Of a DNA stretch of 64,000 nucleotides, positions 22,401 through 33,187 are shown piece by piece. Within the stretch, counting starts at the first letter, position 1; every line of letters begins with the position of its first letter. The stretch lies in the NCBI GenBank assembly GCA_016858145.1, contig JAEHOE010000065.1, forward strand, positions 558,001 to 622,000, read 5' to 3'. Below the pieces are notes generated by a model, which saw only the letters and a program-made list of their open reading frames with translations, did no database searches and was not told where the DNA came from. This DNA is from Edaphochlamys debaryana (lineage: Eukaryota > Chlorophyta > Chlorophyceae > Chlamydomonadales). Both the position numbers and the translations under genes were made by a program.

Positions 22401-25400
22401 CGGTTGTGAGGAGGGCGAGGGACGCCACCCTCACACCCGAGGAAGGCACACACATGCTTCTACCCCTGCTTCCCCCCGCACCCTCCGCCCCCCCATCTCC
22501 CCCCCCCCAGGTGCAGCAGGCCCTGTGCTACTCCACGGCCCTGGGTCTGTGGCGCTCCCTGCGCTCCCACCCCGAGGTGCTCAACATGGGGGTGCTGTAC
22601 TGGCAGGTGGGGCGGGGGGGAGGGGAGGGGGAAGGGAGGGGGAAAGCGTGTGTGTTTCGTGACGCGTGGGGGCCCCTGCTCCCACCCCGAGGTGCCCCAC
22701 ATGGGGGTGCTGTACTGGCAGGTGGGGGAGGGGTGAAGGGGAGGGGGAGGGGGGAGGCGGTTATTTCTTGAACGAGAGGCGAGGGAAGCGGCGGCCGTTG
22801 AGCCCAAGCGGCGTACCGAGGTCAAGAGCGTCAGGTCGGTCCTGTGGTGAACCGTTAGTAGACCGCTGTAGACCGTTGGTGGAAGCTGGTCCGCGCGGAT
22901 GCTTGGTTCACGTACACCGGGGAAGAGGGCGGGGGGAAGCGGCTGTCGACTGACAAGTGGGGTGAGGGGCAGGGAGGGGAATCGGAGGCCGCAGCCACAC
23001 GCCTCTTGGGTCCTTTCGAACCGCTGCCCCTTCGGCACTGGACGGGCACTTTCACGGTTGAAGGGGAAGACGCGTCCACACCCTTCCTCCACCGCTCTTG
23101 ATGACCCTCAGCACCCTCAACCCACCCGCCCCACCCCCCACCCCACCCCCACCTGCCACGCGAGAGGAGTTGTCCTCCTTCCATCACCCTCCATCACCCA
23201 CGGCCCCCAACCACACTCAACCACCCTGCCCACGCTCAGCCACCACCCAACCACCACCCAACCACCCGCGCTCAACCCACCCAACCACCCGCCCTCAACC
23301 CACCACCTGCCCCGCAGCTCAACGACATATGGCCCGGCTACTCCTGGTCCTCCCTCGACCACGGCGGCGCCCGCAAGCCCCTGCACTCGGCCCTGGCCCG
23401 GGCCCTTGCGCCGCTGGGGGTGGCGGCGCGGGTGGAGGGGGGCAACGTCACGGTGGGGGCGGGGGGGGAAGGGGGGGAGGAAGGGGGAAACGTGTGTGTT
23501 TCGTGACGCGTGGGGGCCCTTGCGCCGCTGGGGGTGGCGGCGCGGGTGGAGGGGGGCAACGTGACGGTGGGGGCGGGGGGGGAAGGGGGGAGGAAGGGGG
23601 AAACGTGTGTGTTTCGTGACGCGTGGGGGCCCTTGCGCCGCTGGGGGTGGCGGCGCGGGTGGAGGGGGGCAACGTGACGGTGGGGGCGGGGGGGGGGGAG
23701 GAGGGGGGGACTCGGAGGTTGGGGCAGGGGATGCTTGTTTGTATGTCTTAGGGGCACAGGAGGGGGAAGGGCAGAACCGAGGTCCGTGCTGAGCGACCAG
23801 CACCTCGTGCGCTGTGCCGCTGACCCACCGAACAACCTCCTGACTCCCGTACTGCCGTACCACAGGTGTACGTCATCAACGACGCGCCAACCGACGCGTT
23901 CGTGCGTCTGACTGTGTCGGCGGTGTCCCTCGCAGCGGCGCCCCCGAGCCCCCCCAAGGGCGGGGCCGGCGGGGAGCAGCCGGAGGTGGTGGCAGTGGTG
24001 AGAGGACAAGGGGGGAGAAGGAGGGTTTGTCAATGGGCTGAGAGGCTACTCGGTCTGCATCAGGCTGGAATGCAGACCCGGCCCCTTGCTGCCATGCCTC
24101 TCAGCCACTCAGCTCCCTCTCCCTCTCCGTAACCTCCGTCACCCCAACTCTCCCGCGGTCCACCCCGCCCCCCCCCACCCCCACCCCCCCCCTCCACCCC
24201 CCCCCCCCCAGTTCACGTCCTTGCGCCTCACCGCCCCCGCCCAGCGCTCCCTCCTCGCCCTCTCCGCCCCCGCGCGGGATGCACTGGCCGCCCTCCCCGC
24301 CTGCCGCCCCGCCACCTGCGTCCTCCACGCCCGCCTCACCCGCCTGCCCGACCCCTCCCCCCGCCCCGGCTCCGGCTCCCGCCCTGGAGGCACCACCAGT
24401 GGCGCCACTGGCGGAGGGAGGAGCGGCGGCGGCGGCGGAGGCAGCAGTGGCGGAGGCGGCGGAGGCGGTAGTGGCGGAGGCGGCGCCTGGCCCTGGGGCG
24501 GCGGCGCTCCGGCGGCGGATGAGGCCCGCCTTCTGGACATGGCGGCATGGGAGCGGTTGCTGGAGGGGGGCGGAGGGGAGGGGCGGGAGGGGGCAAGGCG
24601 CCTCGTGCGGGCTGCGGAGGGGGAGGGGCAGCGGCAGGGGCGGGAGGAGGGGATGGGGCTCGCGCTTCTGGGCCGCAGCGGGGCGGGCGGTGGAGGAGGG
24701 GGCGAGGAAGAGGCGGCGCAGGGGGACGCGCGGGCGGACGCGGTGCCCGTGACAGCGGCAGCGGCCGGCTCCAGCGCCGCCGCCGCCGGCGGCGGCGGGG
24801 AGGTGGCGGACGCCTTAGTCATGCTGGTGGCGCCGCGGGTGGGTGCCAAGGGCAGGGTGACGTGCGTGGTGAAGTGGAGGCGGGCTGCAAGGGGAGGGGC
24901 GGCAGTGCCCCTCGTCCCGGCTTGATTTGCCTCGTTCCCTCACACGAAAATAAGCACAACCTCTAAACCCCCGCACCCCCCCCCCCCGCGCCCCACTCAG
25001 GACCTGCTCCTCAGCCAGCCCAACATCGAGGTGTACGACATCACGTACGACAAGCTCCCGCCGCCGGCCCCCACCGTGTACGACACCGTACGGCGCCGCG
25101 GCCCCGTCGGCTCCGGCGCCGCCGCCGGAAACTCTGGCGGCGGCGGCAGCGGTGGCAATGGCGAGGGGCGCTGGTGCTTCTCCCTTCGCGCCAACTCCGC
25201 CACTGCCCTTTTGGTGACGCTAGAGAGCGACCTGGCAGGGGATTTCGGACCGGGTTCGGGGCAAGGGGAGGCGCCGGCGGAGGGGCAGGCCTTCATCCAC
25301 GTCCTTCCGCGGGCGGACCGGGGGACGGAGGGGCCGGGTGGTGGGGAGGCGGGGCGCGGGGCCGGGGGGGCGGGCGGGGTGCTGAGGGGCGGGGAGAAGG

Positions 25401-25648
25401 CGGGCGGGCGAGGGAAACGGCTGCTGCGCGCTGATAAGGACGCGGAGGCCGAGGAGGAGGAGGTGTGGGTGGAGGAGGGCGAGGGGGGTGGAGAGGGGCA
25501 GGCGGCGGCGGGTGCAGAGGCAAGGGGCGGCAGGCGGGTGTGTTTCTACGAGCGGCGGCCGGGCCCCTACGGCCCCCCGCCGGCTGCGGACGCGGAGGCC
25601 TTCCGGGGGGCGTTGCGGGTGCGGGAGCTGTGGGGCATGCAGCGCTAA
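13494..25648 (+). CDS. GH2 beta-mannosidase, membrane-anchored, 1484 aa
   Basis: Hydrolyses terminal beta-mannosyl residues (family EC 3.2.1.25). Exons: 13494-13755, 13978-14176, 14267-14352, 14572-14680, 14994-15138, 15379-15517, 15663-15733, 15863-16186, 16544-16980, 17233-17281, 17493-17556, 17823-18051, 18268-18337, 18441-18494, 18819-18896, 19113-19223, 19584-19712, 21808-21950, 22188-22305, 22511-22606, 23318-23452, 23866-23997, 24212-24838, 25001-25648. They close in phase to 1485 codons. A signal anchor ([20 protein letters not shown]) near residues 27-50 suggests a type II protein of the secretory pathway. Family signatures run in order: [51 protein letters not shown] with acid/base Glu 772, FVSEYGYQS with nucleophile Glu 869, and [14 protein letters not shown]. 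The protein is longer than the usual 850-950 residues because of acidic and Gly-rich insertions in exons 8, 9, 23 and 24. Three introns use GC donors (after 14176, 15733, 21950). Identity is strong; substrate and location are inferred. Confidence 0.93.
17013..17039. repeat. Homopolymer run of 27 G
   Basis: An uninterrupted G run sits near the start of the beta-mannosidase intron after 16980. It is a likely site of length error in sequencing and of G-quadruplex formation. Confidence 0.9.
18602..18811. repeat. 8-bp tandem repeat (CCACCCCT)n
   Basis: About 25 copies, one of them a base short, fill the end of the beta-mannosidase intron directly before the acceptor at 18817-18818. On the minus strand the frames give artificial repeats such as GGVEGWR. 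Confidence 0.95.
19370..19513 (+). repeat. Two intronic copies of a beta-mannosidase exon start
   Basis: CTGGACCCCGGCCGCCCCTT at 19370 and CTGGACCCCGGCCGACCCTA at 19482, each after an AG, copy the real exon start at 19584 (CTGGACCCCAGCCGCCCCTA). Each copy is followed by a GTCAAAACACACAC-like motif and a C-rich tract. The real exon was picked because it continues with family-typical sequence. Confidence 0.88.
19924..20202. repeat. 5-bp satellite (GGGCA)n, about 55 copies
   Basis: A near-perfect pentanucleotide array of about 278 bases lies in the long beta-mannosidase intron 19713-21807. A shorter, imperfect patch follows at 20226-20262. Flanking sequences match an unexpanded relative at about 21000-21090. 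Confidence 0.97.
20341..20490. repeat. Long foldback (hairpin) sequence with about 70-base arms
   Basis: 20341-20411 and 20418-20490 are inverted copies with roughly nine mismatches over 70 bases and a loop of only a few bases. One arm contains CTCCGTGCCTCGTTTGATAG, the other its complement. It lies inside a beta-mannosidase intron, so it is transcribed with the gene. It could be a foldback transposable element or a small-RNA hairpin precursor; the sequence alone does not decide. Confidence 0.85.
20808..20962. repeat. Second, diverged foldback related to the first
   Basis: The block containing GGAGTACATACGGGGGCTGG and its inverted partner around 20908-20950 form a weaker hairpin with arms of about 40 bases. 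The arm resembles GGAGTACATGCGGGGCCTGG of the hairpin at 20341-20490, so the two belong to one small family. Both are preceded by similar GCGGGGGGCGAA / GCAGGGGGCGAA sequence. Confidence 0.65.
22674..22721 (+). repeat. Intronic copy of a beta-mannosidase exon end
   Basis: The end of exon 20 (...ATGGGGGTGCTGTACTGGCAG before GTGGGG at 22606) recurs about 115 bases later, ending at 22721 and again followed by GTGGGGG. Between them lies GTGTGTGTTTCGTGACGCGT plus GGGGGCCC. Confidence 0.9.
23406..23690 (+). repeat. 113-114 bp tandem repeat holding an exon end and donor
   Basis: Almost three copies begin at 23406, 23520 and 23633. Each holds the end of exon 21 (encoding [15 protein letters not shown]), its GTGGGGGCGGG donor, a G-rich tract and the motif GTGTGTGTTTCGTGACGCGT. 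Only the first exon end (23452) is needed to keep the frame into exon 22. Confidence 0.93.
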
Positions 25649-25969
25649 GGGGCCGGGACGCGAAAAGCAGGGCCAGCCACAACATCTCTTGCACCATTTG
25701 CAACCCTGCTCTTGCGAGCAGAGAAGCGACGACCAGCACCAGGCCGAAACCTGTTATATAGTTTATAGTGCTGCCCCAAAAACAGCTCGTCGCGACGCGA
25801 GAGGACAGCTCGAGACAGCCGGCCTGGATCCTGACGGACGAGCGGCGCGGCCGGCGACCTCCTCGAGGCAAGGCGGATGCTCGTCGCCACGTTTACGATT
25901 GATACTGGACGCCCACTTATATCTTCGACCTCACACACTTTGTAGCGCAAGCATCCACAGGCATCCGCA
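25649..25969. other. Short intergenic region between beta-mannosidase and the Gly/Tyr gene
   Basis: About 320 bases must hold the end of one gene and the promoter of the next. It contains an AT-richer patch with TATA-like sequence near 25753 and another (TTATAT) at 25918-25923. No coding signal. Confidence 0.5.
25753..25768 (+). promoter_or_regulatory. Candidate TATA region for the Gly/Tyr-rich protein gene
   Basis: TTATATAGTTTATAG is the only clearly AT-rich patch in the short intergenic space, about 200 bases before the ATG at 25970. The alternative TTATAT at 25918-25923 would leave an unusually short leader. Confidence 0.4.
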
Positions 25970-28307
25970 ATGGCGAAGACAGCGAGCGCGCTTGTTCTGC
26001 TGCTCGCGGTGCTCGGCGGAGGTGGGTGTACCGGCCAAAGCTATTAGAGATAGCTCTTACTGCCTCGCTCGCTGACCTGAAATCCCTTGACTTCGGTCGG
26101 CACCGCAGCGCTCGCGCATCCCGACTACTGGGCCGACCCGGCGCAGCGGCTGGTGCCGTTCGCCCCGGCCTGCACCGAGCACCCCGACCAGGACTACGCC
26201 GACTATGGAGCCATCCACGGTGCGCCGACGGTGGACAGGTGCGTAAACTCTTGACACTGGAATGGAGCCTGATGAATCGCCGCGCCATGCCAGACATCCC
26301 AGCCAGCATCGCACGGCGCGCCGCACACCAGCCAGCATAGCTAGCGGCAGTGCAAAGCATTCTGGAAGAGTTGATGTCGTTGGCCATCGCCTGGTGCGTG
26401 CCAAGCGCGGGAAGCTGCGGGCGGCTGGAACGGGCGGTGCGTGCGCGGTTTCGACCAGCTGCGCCTTGCGGCCCACATCCAGGGCGCAAGACGCCCCCAG
26501 CGTCCAGCACTCCGAGCCTTCTCAAGCCGCCTCGCTTGTACCGCAAGTTGTGACCCACACTGCCCCCGCCCGCCCCCCAACACGGCCCCTCTGGCCCCCC
26601 GCCCTCCCTTTCCCCTCCGCCCCCCCCCCCCCAGCACAATCGACGTGGCCCTGCGCCACCCCAATGGAACCACCGCCGTCCGCTTCTGCGCCGGCGGGGC
26701 GTACGTGATCCGGGTGGGTGGGGGCCGTCCCCGAGGGCGCCAGTAACGCGGCGTTATCCAGGCTAGCATAGGAGGGAGCAGGAAACGCGCCCTCAGTTGG
26801 GCTGCACTTGGACTTTGGCCCCTTGGGAACAGGTCTGGTTGGGCTGTTCCCAACACCCACGAGCTCAACCTCCCCCGCCGTTGAAACTCCCCGCAGGTGA
26901 CCTTCCCCGACATGCGGCAGGGGCTGCTGACCGCCGCTGCGGGCGCCTTCAGCCCTGTGGCGGGGTCCACCACCCGCGTGCCCGACCCCGCCTGGTGCGT
27001 GGGGGGCCAAGGCTCACCAAGCCTTAACATGGCCGCGGCGAGGGCCCGGGGGCACGGGAAGACGAGTTTGGACCCCTGCCACTGCTTCCCTGCTGTGCGC
27101 TGCACCCCCACCCCAACGCCTCGCTCCTGCGCACGGTACCTGTGACCCCCTGCTGCAAACGTTCGCCTGAACTCTGAAGCAACATCACCTGTTGCGTGCC
27201 GGTATGTGCCCCCCTGCCCCGCAGCCCCAACCGAGTCATCCTGGGCGCCTTCAGCCGCACCGCCCTCAACTTCTCCACTCAGCTGTCACTGCCCTGCAGC
27301 GCAGCCGGTGAGCCCCTAGCTACCCGGGTTGCGCACGGGCTAACAGCCGGGCCCTGTCCCCTGGTCAGCCAAGCAACCGCTTTCGCGTTTCGCCTACCTA
27401 GCCCAGTCGCCTGTGCGTGCGGCCCCCTTGACCCGCCCCCCTTTCATCCCCCTCTTTCCCTCCCCACCCCCACCCCCACCACCAGGCTTCGTGCAGCTCA
27501 AGATCACTTCTGTCAGCACCGACCCGGCGCTGGGCACGGGCTGGCGCCAGGTCACCGCCGCAGTGCCCGTGGGACCCGACTGCGCCCTGCCGGCCTGCGT
27601 GGGTGGGTGCGCGGGGGGGGGGGGAGGGGGTGCTGAGGCGGGGCGGAGCTTGCGGAGCGAGGGGGTCCGGGGGTGGAGTGGGGCGGAAGGGCCCTCGGAA
27701 GAAGCGGAATGATGGCGAGGCTTGCTTCATCCGTGCATGGCGTGCGCTCAGTAACCAGCAGGGGCCAGGGGTGCTCGGTTTACTCCCCGAGTCCCGAGCT
27801 TTGCTCAAGCCTGCCTGCCCGTGAGGCGTGCAGAGGGACGAGCTTGCGCCTGCCGCCCCGGCGCCTGCCCCCCACCAGCCCGGCAGCCCCACAGCACACA
27901 CACACGCCGCCTGCCGCCCTGCCTCCGCCCCTGCACTTCGCGTGACCCCCCGTCCCCCGCCCCCAGGCCCCAAGGCCCCCCCGCCCGGCATTCCCTTCCG
28001 GGACAGCCTCACCCCCGAGGCCCCGCCCCCCGCCGGCGGTCACGGCGGTCACGGTGGTTACGGTTATGGCGGTTATGGTGGTTACGGCGGTTACGGTGGA
28101 TATGGTTACGGTGGATACGGCGGTGGGCACGGTTATGGTGGGTACAGCGGCCACGGCGGCGCTTCCACCGGCGGTCACGGCGGCGGTCACGGCGGCGCAC
28201 CCAGCGGTGGTCACGCGGGCGGTTACGGCGGCTACGGCGGTTACGGTTATGGCGGTTATGGAGGCGGCGGTTATGGCGGGGGTTACGGGGGGTACGGCTA
28301 CTACTAA
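25970..28307 (+). CDS. Secreted 299-aa protein with Gly/Tyr/His-rich C-terminal repeat
   Basis: Exons 25970-26021, 26109-26238, 26635-26713, 26897-26994, 27225-27307, 27486-27602 and 27967-28307 join in phase to 300 codons including TAA. The N-terminus MAKTASALVLLLAVLGG is a clean signal peptide. About 170 residues follow with single cysteines in FAPACTEHP, VRFCAGGAYVIR, DPACPNRVIL, SLPCSAAG, PDCALPAC, pointing to disulfides in an extracellular domain I do not recognise. After a Pro-rich linker the last exon encodes roughly 90 residues of repeats such as GGYGYGGYGGYGGY and GGHGGGHGG. Such tails occur in cell-wall and matrix proteins, so a structural extracellular role is a reasonable inference, not a demonstrated one. 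Exon structure is confident. Confidence 0.8.
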
Positions 28308-28882
28308 GCCGTCAGAGACGGACGGATGGGCACCCGGTGGTCACCATGAGCTGGTGCGCTGGGGCGCAAGGCAGGAAGGCACTGAGGCTCGCGAGGCATC
28401 GTGTCTCCGCGAGAGCTGCATTGTGGAAACGCAGCTTACGTGGAAAGGTGCCGTATCCAGGCTCCCACGCCTCTCGCGCGACGGCGTGGTCTCGCAGCAG
28501 CTCGCTCCGGAGATGTCCACCGATTACCCAGGGGCCGATCCCCACTCCCGCCCACCAGCTTCCAGGCCAGCCAGGCCCTTCGGACGTTCACAAGGGGCCG
28601 TTTTCGTTCGTTTCCAGGCTGCACGGCGATGGAGAAGGTGTGACATCATGGCCCTGAGGGCCAGGGGGCTGCGAGCGCGTGCCGTAGGGTTTGCCGACGC
28701 GCAGGCGAGGAAGGCCCAGCTTCGGTGAGGCCGTTCCAGGCCGTCCGGAAGTGGCAACCTATAAGAGTAGTCATCATACAACGTTCCAATCCATACATAT
28801 TTGCCAGCCTGTGAGCAACGCCTGTGCATCGTCTCGAACCTGCCTCAAACCCCTGCTCCCTGCTCCGCTTGAGCCACCAACC
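28308..28882. other. Intergenic region with promoter of the coiled-coil gene
   Basis: No coding signal is supported in this 575-base stretch. It contains the TATA-like box at 28760 and otherwise unremarkable sequence. Confidence 0.5.
28760..28766 (+). promoter_or_regulatory. TATA-like box of the coiled-coil protein gene
   Basis: TATAAGA lies 123 bases before the predicted ATG at 28883, leaving a 5' leader of about 90 bases. Confidence 0.5.
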
Positions 28883-31800
28883 ATGGCCTTCGCTCTCCAA
28901 GCGGCGATCCACGCCGGCTCGGCGCTTTGCGCTGGCGCGCGGAGGCGCAGCGCGACTTGCGTGCAATCGCGCTCTGCCGTCTCGGCCTTCCCCGCTCGGA
29001 CTGCCGCCTGGCCCGCGCAGCGCTCTCAGACGCGGAGCACCGTGCTGCAGAGCTACTCAGGTGCGGACCCAGAAAACTTGCCTCCGAAGCTTCCCCACAC
29101 CACATCGTCGCACGCACCATCGCCGAGGCCCAAGCTGCTGCTGCACTGCTGCTGCAATGCGGCCTGTGCTCACCAACCTTGTCTCGCGCACCTCCTTCCC
29201 TCCCCGTGCGTTCTGCTGCAGGCCAGTCGGGGAATCCTGCCACGTCTGCCCGTCTGGAGGCACAGCTCGAGTCCCTCCGCAAGGAGCTCAAGGGCCTCGA
29301 GGAGGAGCGGGACAGCGCCGTGGCCACGGGTGGGGATGGGGGGGGGGGAGGGGGCTGAGGGGCGGTGGGAGGGGGGGTTGAGGGGGGGTGGGGGGGTGGG
29401 AGGAGGGGTTGGGAGGAGGGATTGTGCCTTGGGGGAGGGGGAGGGGGGAGGGGGTGTCCTGGGGGGTTTGGGGACGGGGTGTCCTTGGCGGGGTGGGGGG
29501 AGGGGGTATCCTCGGTGGTGGGGGTGGGCAGCGGGTGTACTTGGGGGAGTGTTGCAGGGGTTGGGAGCCGGCCACCACCCTCGTGCCCTTGTCCCCACCC
29601 CCCAGCCGAGTCGTGTGCCAAGACCTGTGTGCGCCTGACGGACATGAGCAAGTTGCTCGAGGTGTGTGGGGTGGGGGGAGGGGGGGGGGGTCTGGAGGGG
29701 GGGTCGGCGGGGAAGTGGGATCAAGCTGGGGGCAGAGGGGGGCAAGGCAGGGGGAGGGCTTCTGGAGGTGGCGCCCGGGCGATAGAGCTGATAGATTGAT
29801 GCCCAAGGGCTGACGTGCTGTGGGTAGAGGGGAGGGGGGCGCTGAAGACTCTTGCCACAGAAACTAGGGCTTAAGAGGACCCGAGACCGTGCCCCTTGCC
29901 ATTCTCCAGCAGCCTGTGCCCCTGCTCCGCGTCTCTTACCCATCTCTCCACCCTGTCCACCCTCCCGCCTGTCAGGACCTGGCCCTCGAGAAGGTCAAGG
30001 CGGGGGACGAGGCGGGCGCCAAGAACGTGCTGGCGGTGAGGGGGCGTAGGGGGGTTAGGGGGGTAGGGTGCCACGCTTTGCCACCCCCTTCCCAAACCAC
30101 GCTTTTGCTGGCGGTGAAGGGAGGGGGGAGGGGAGAGAGTGCGGGCGTTGCTTGGGGTCTGGGGGGGCTAAGGCGGGGTATGGGGCACGGAGTGAGGCAG
30201 GTGTTGCGGATGGCGCAGTCGGCGCGGCCCTCTTGTCCCTCCCGTGCCTCGCCGCACCCCCCCTACCCTCCTCCCAAGTGCCTCGTTTGCCTCCCCTCCT
30301 CCCCTCTTCCCCTACCCACCAACCCCTCTCCTCCTCCTCCTTACGAACGCCCCCTCCACTTCCCCCTTCCCCCCCAGGAGCGGTCCTCCCTGCGTGAGAT
30401 CATTGACAAGAGCAACGCCAAGGCGCAGAGCAACTTCCAGCTGGCGGGTGGGAGGGGAGGGGGGGGAGGGGGGAGGAGGCAGAGGGGATGGGAAGGGGGG
30501 AAGGGCTGTGAGGGCAGGGGGTAGAGATGGGAAGGGATGGCCCGCTTGGCTCTCCCTGGTCGTCCCCACATTCCCAGCTGGCGGGTGGGAGGGAGGGTAG
30601 AGGCACAGAGGGGAGGGAGGGGGCCGCAGGGGCAGGAGGGAAGGCACAGAGGGGAGGGAGGGGGCCGCAGGGGCAGGAGGCAAGGCACAGAGGGGAGGGA
30701 GGGGGCCGCAGGGGCAGGAGGGAAGGCACAGAGGGGAGGGAGGGGGGGGCAAAGAGGGCAGAGGGAAGGAACAGAGGGATGGCCAATTCCGCTCAACGTG
30801 CGGTCCTTGGCTGCGGGTGCCTCGTACCTCACAGCCACTCATCTCCAAACCCCTCAAACCCCTCACCAAGACATCTCGCTTTGCCTCTTCCCCCCCCTTC
30901 CACACCCCCCACCGCAGGCAAGCTGGCCTCCCTCATCGGCGACAAGCACAACGAGCTCCTGCGCCTCATGAAGGCCGGGGGGCCGCAGCGCGCCGCCCCC
31001 GCCCCCCCCATCCCCTCCTACCCCTCCCCGTCGGCCCCCTCCGGCCCCTCCTACGCCTCCTACACCTCCTCCCCCCCGCCCCCCTCCTCCTCCCCCTTCG
31101 GTGCCGGAGCGGGCGCCGGCTGGCCCGGCCCCTCCAGCGCCGACTCCGGGTACGGCGCCGGTACGGCATCGTACGGCAGTGGTGCGTACGGCGGCGGCGC
31201 GGCGGCGCCGTGGCAGCGTTCTCTGGAGGATGCGCAGCAGCGGGTGCGGCAGGTGCGTGTGTGTATGGGGGGGGGGAACAAAGGAGGGGAAGGGGGTGGA
31301 AGGGTGGTCATGGAAATGAGGGCTGTGGAAGACGGGGGCGGTCGGGGCGGAGGGTTCGCTCTCTCTGAGGGCGCGCAGGTGCGGTAAGGACGATGCGCCC
31401 CTGCCGGCTTCGCGCACGAGTCCCCCTGCCCCCCACACCCAACTTCTAACCGCCAAACGCCCAACCACCAACCACCAACCACCAGGCCGAGTCGGACGCC
31501 CAGCGCATGGGGCGGCTGGCGGCGCTGGGCGCTGAGGAGTCCATTGCGGCGGCCCGGGAGCGACTGGCCGAGCGGCGGAGGGAGCAGGGCGCGGGGGCGA
31601 CGGAGGGCATCCTGCAGGTGGGTGTGGGAGTGTGGGCAGTCACGTGCGTGTGTCTGGAGGGTGGTGAAGGGCTCTTGTGTGGGTTGGGTCTATGGGGGTG
31701 AAGGGCCCTTGCAAGCTAGGGAAACGTGTGGGTGGGTGTGGGTTTGTGTGTGGGCGGTGCAGCATGTGCTTGTGTCGCGCTCCAATGCTCCGAATTCATC

Positions 31801-32183
31801 CCCCCCTGCCCCCCCTCCATCCCCTTCCCCCTGCCCCAGGCCCGCGACCGGCTCCGGCTGACGGCCGAGGAGTCCATCGCTGAGGCCCGCGAGCGGCTGC
31901 GGCTGCAGGACCAGCAGGTCGGGGGGGGAGGGGAAGAGGGGTGAGGGTGAGGGGGACCAGGCGGGGTGAAGGGTGAGCGGCTGAGGCCGCACGGTCTACA
32001 AACTTGCATCACCTACCCCCCCCCTTCCCCCCCTCTCACCTACCCCCCCTACCCCCCCTACCCCCCCCCCCCCAGATCCTCGAGTACTGCCGCCGCATCG
32101 TGGCCCGCTACCGCAGGGGCGAGCCCGTGGGGGAGGACGAGCTGGAGTTCGCCTTCGCGCAGCTGGAGCGGAGGCTGCTGTGA
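28883..32183 (+). CDS. Putative plastid coiled-coil protein, 374 aa
   Basis: Exons 28883-29060, 29222-29329, 29606-29661, 29976-30035, 30378-30447, 30918-31252, 31486-31617, 31840-31917 and 32076-32183 join in phase to 375 codons including TGA. The first about 60 residues are rich in Ala, Ser and Arg with no acids (MAFALQAAIHAGSALCAGAR), typical of a chloroplast transit peptide. The mature part is helical and charged: a coiled coil around ARLEAQLESLRKELKGLEEE, then KVKAGDEAGAKNVLAERSSL, a Pro/Ser/Gly/Tyr linker, then two related helices, GAEESIAAARERLAERRREQ and TAEESIAEARERLRLQDQQ, on consecutive exons. It ends ...FAFAQLERRLL. The general look recalls PspA/IM30-like helical proteins but no diagnostic motif was found. 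Function unknown; plastid targeting inferred. Confidence 0.72.
30575..30593 (+). repeat. Intronic copy of an exon end with donor
   Basis: CAGCTGGCGGGTGGGAGGG is identical to the end of the exon at 30447 with its donor (30438-30456). It is followed directly by the 41-bp repeat array. Confidence 0.8.
30601..30760. repeat. 41-bp minisatellite in an intron
   Basis: Units starting AGGCACAGAGGGGAGGGAGG begin at 30601, 30642, 30683 and 30724, giving about 3.7 nearly identical copies. Located in the intron 30448-30917 of the coiled-coil gene. Confidence 0.95.
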
Positions 32184-33187
32184 GGGGGGGGTGTTAGGGG
32201 GGGGGGGTGTTAGGGGGGCTGAGGGGAGGCTGGTCTGAGAGGGGTGGTGGTGGTGTGGTAGTGGTAGGTGTTTTGGAGATGGCTGGCTAGGCTAGGTCGC
32301 GTGGAAGCGGAGTAGGAGAGGGTGGAGTAGGCTGCAGTGAGGGGATGGGGTTTGAGAGAAGGCTGCGTGAGGGGGTGAAAGGGGGCAGCTAGAGGGGGAC
32401 GGGGTGGAGGAGGCTGCAGTGTGGGGGCCCAGGGGGGGGACGGGGCTGGCCGTAGTCTGGGGGGAGGGGAGGCTGCTGTCGGGTCGAGTTTGCCGGAGGG
32501 TGTGCAGGAGGGGTTGAGAATGGAGGCTGATGTGAGGAGGAGCAAGGGGGGTGGGCGAGAGCAGGAGGGGAGACTGCAGGGCTTGTGCTGTGAGAGGGGC
32601 CGCAGTCCTGAGGCTGGGGGGTGACGCACTAGCGAGCGGTGAGCAGCGAACGGCGGGTTTGAAGCAAAGCGCAATGCAGCGCAGCGCAGCATGGCACGCT
32701 TGGCTCCAGGCCCCCAGCGGAGCGGTGAGCAGCGGAGGGTGGGAGCGAGAGCGTTCATAAGCTGCGCCGATATTTGCAGAGGGCCGAGGGCGTGTGTGCG
32801 ATTGCTCGCCCGTGGATGAAGGCGGGACGTGCAGTGGTGCTGAGAGCGAGGGAAGCGGGATGCGACGCGTGGTAATAATCTGGTGATAATGGCATGAGCG
32901 CTAAGCAGTGAATATGGAAAGTCTCATCCGTGACGGCTTGCCACCGGCGGCGCACTAGATCCGGGACTGGGCAGGGGCCGCAGGGGCCGTGCTCCGCCGG
33001 CGCCGTGCAGCAGCGGATCCGGGTGGTGTTGGACAGACTTTATGGTGCCGTGTGCGCTGGTATGTGCGCTCACGCCTCGGAGGCTCGAACTGGCTGCGCA
33101 GGGGAGGGGGCAGAAGTTCCCGCCAAACAGAGCGGTACGGCGGCAGACGTATGTCCGTACGTATGATGCGTTTGCGGCAGTACACGC

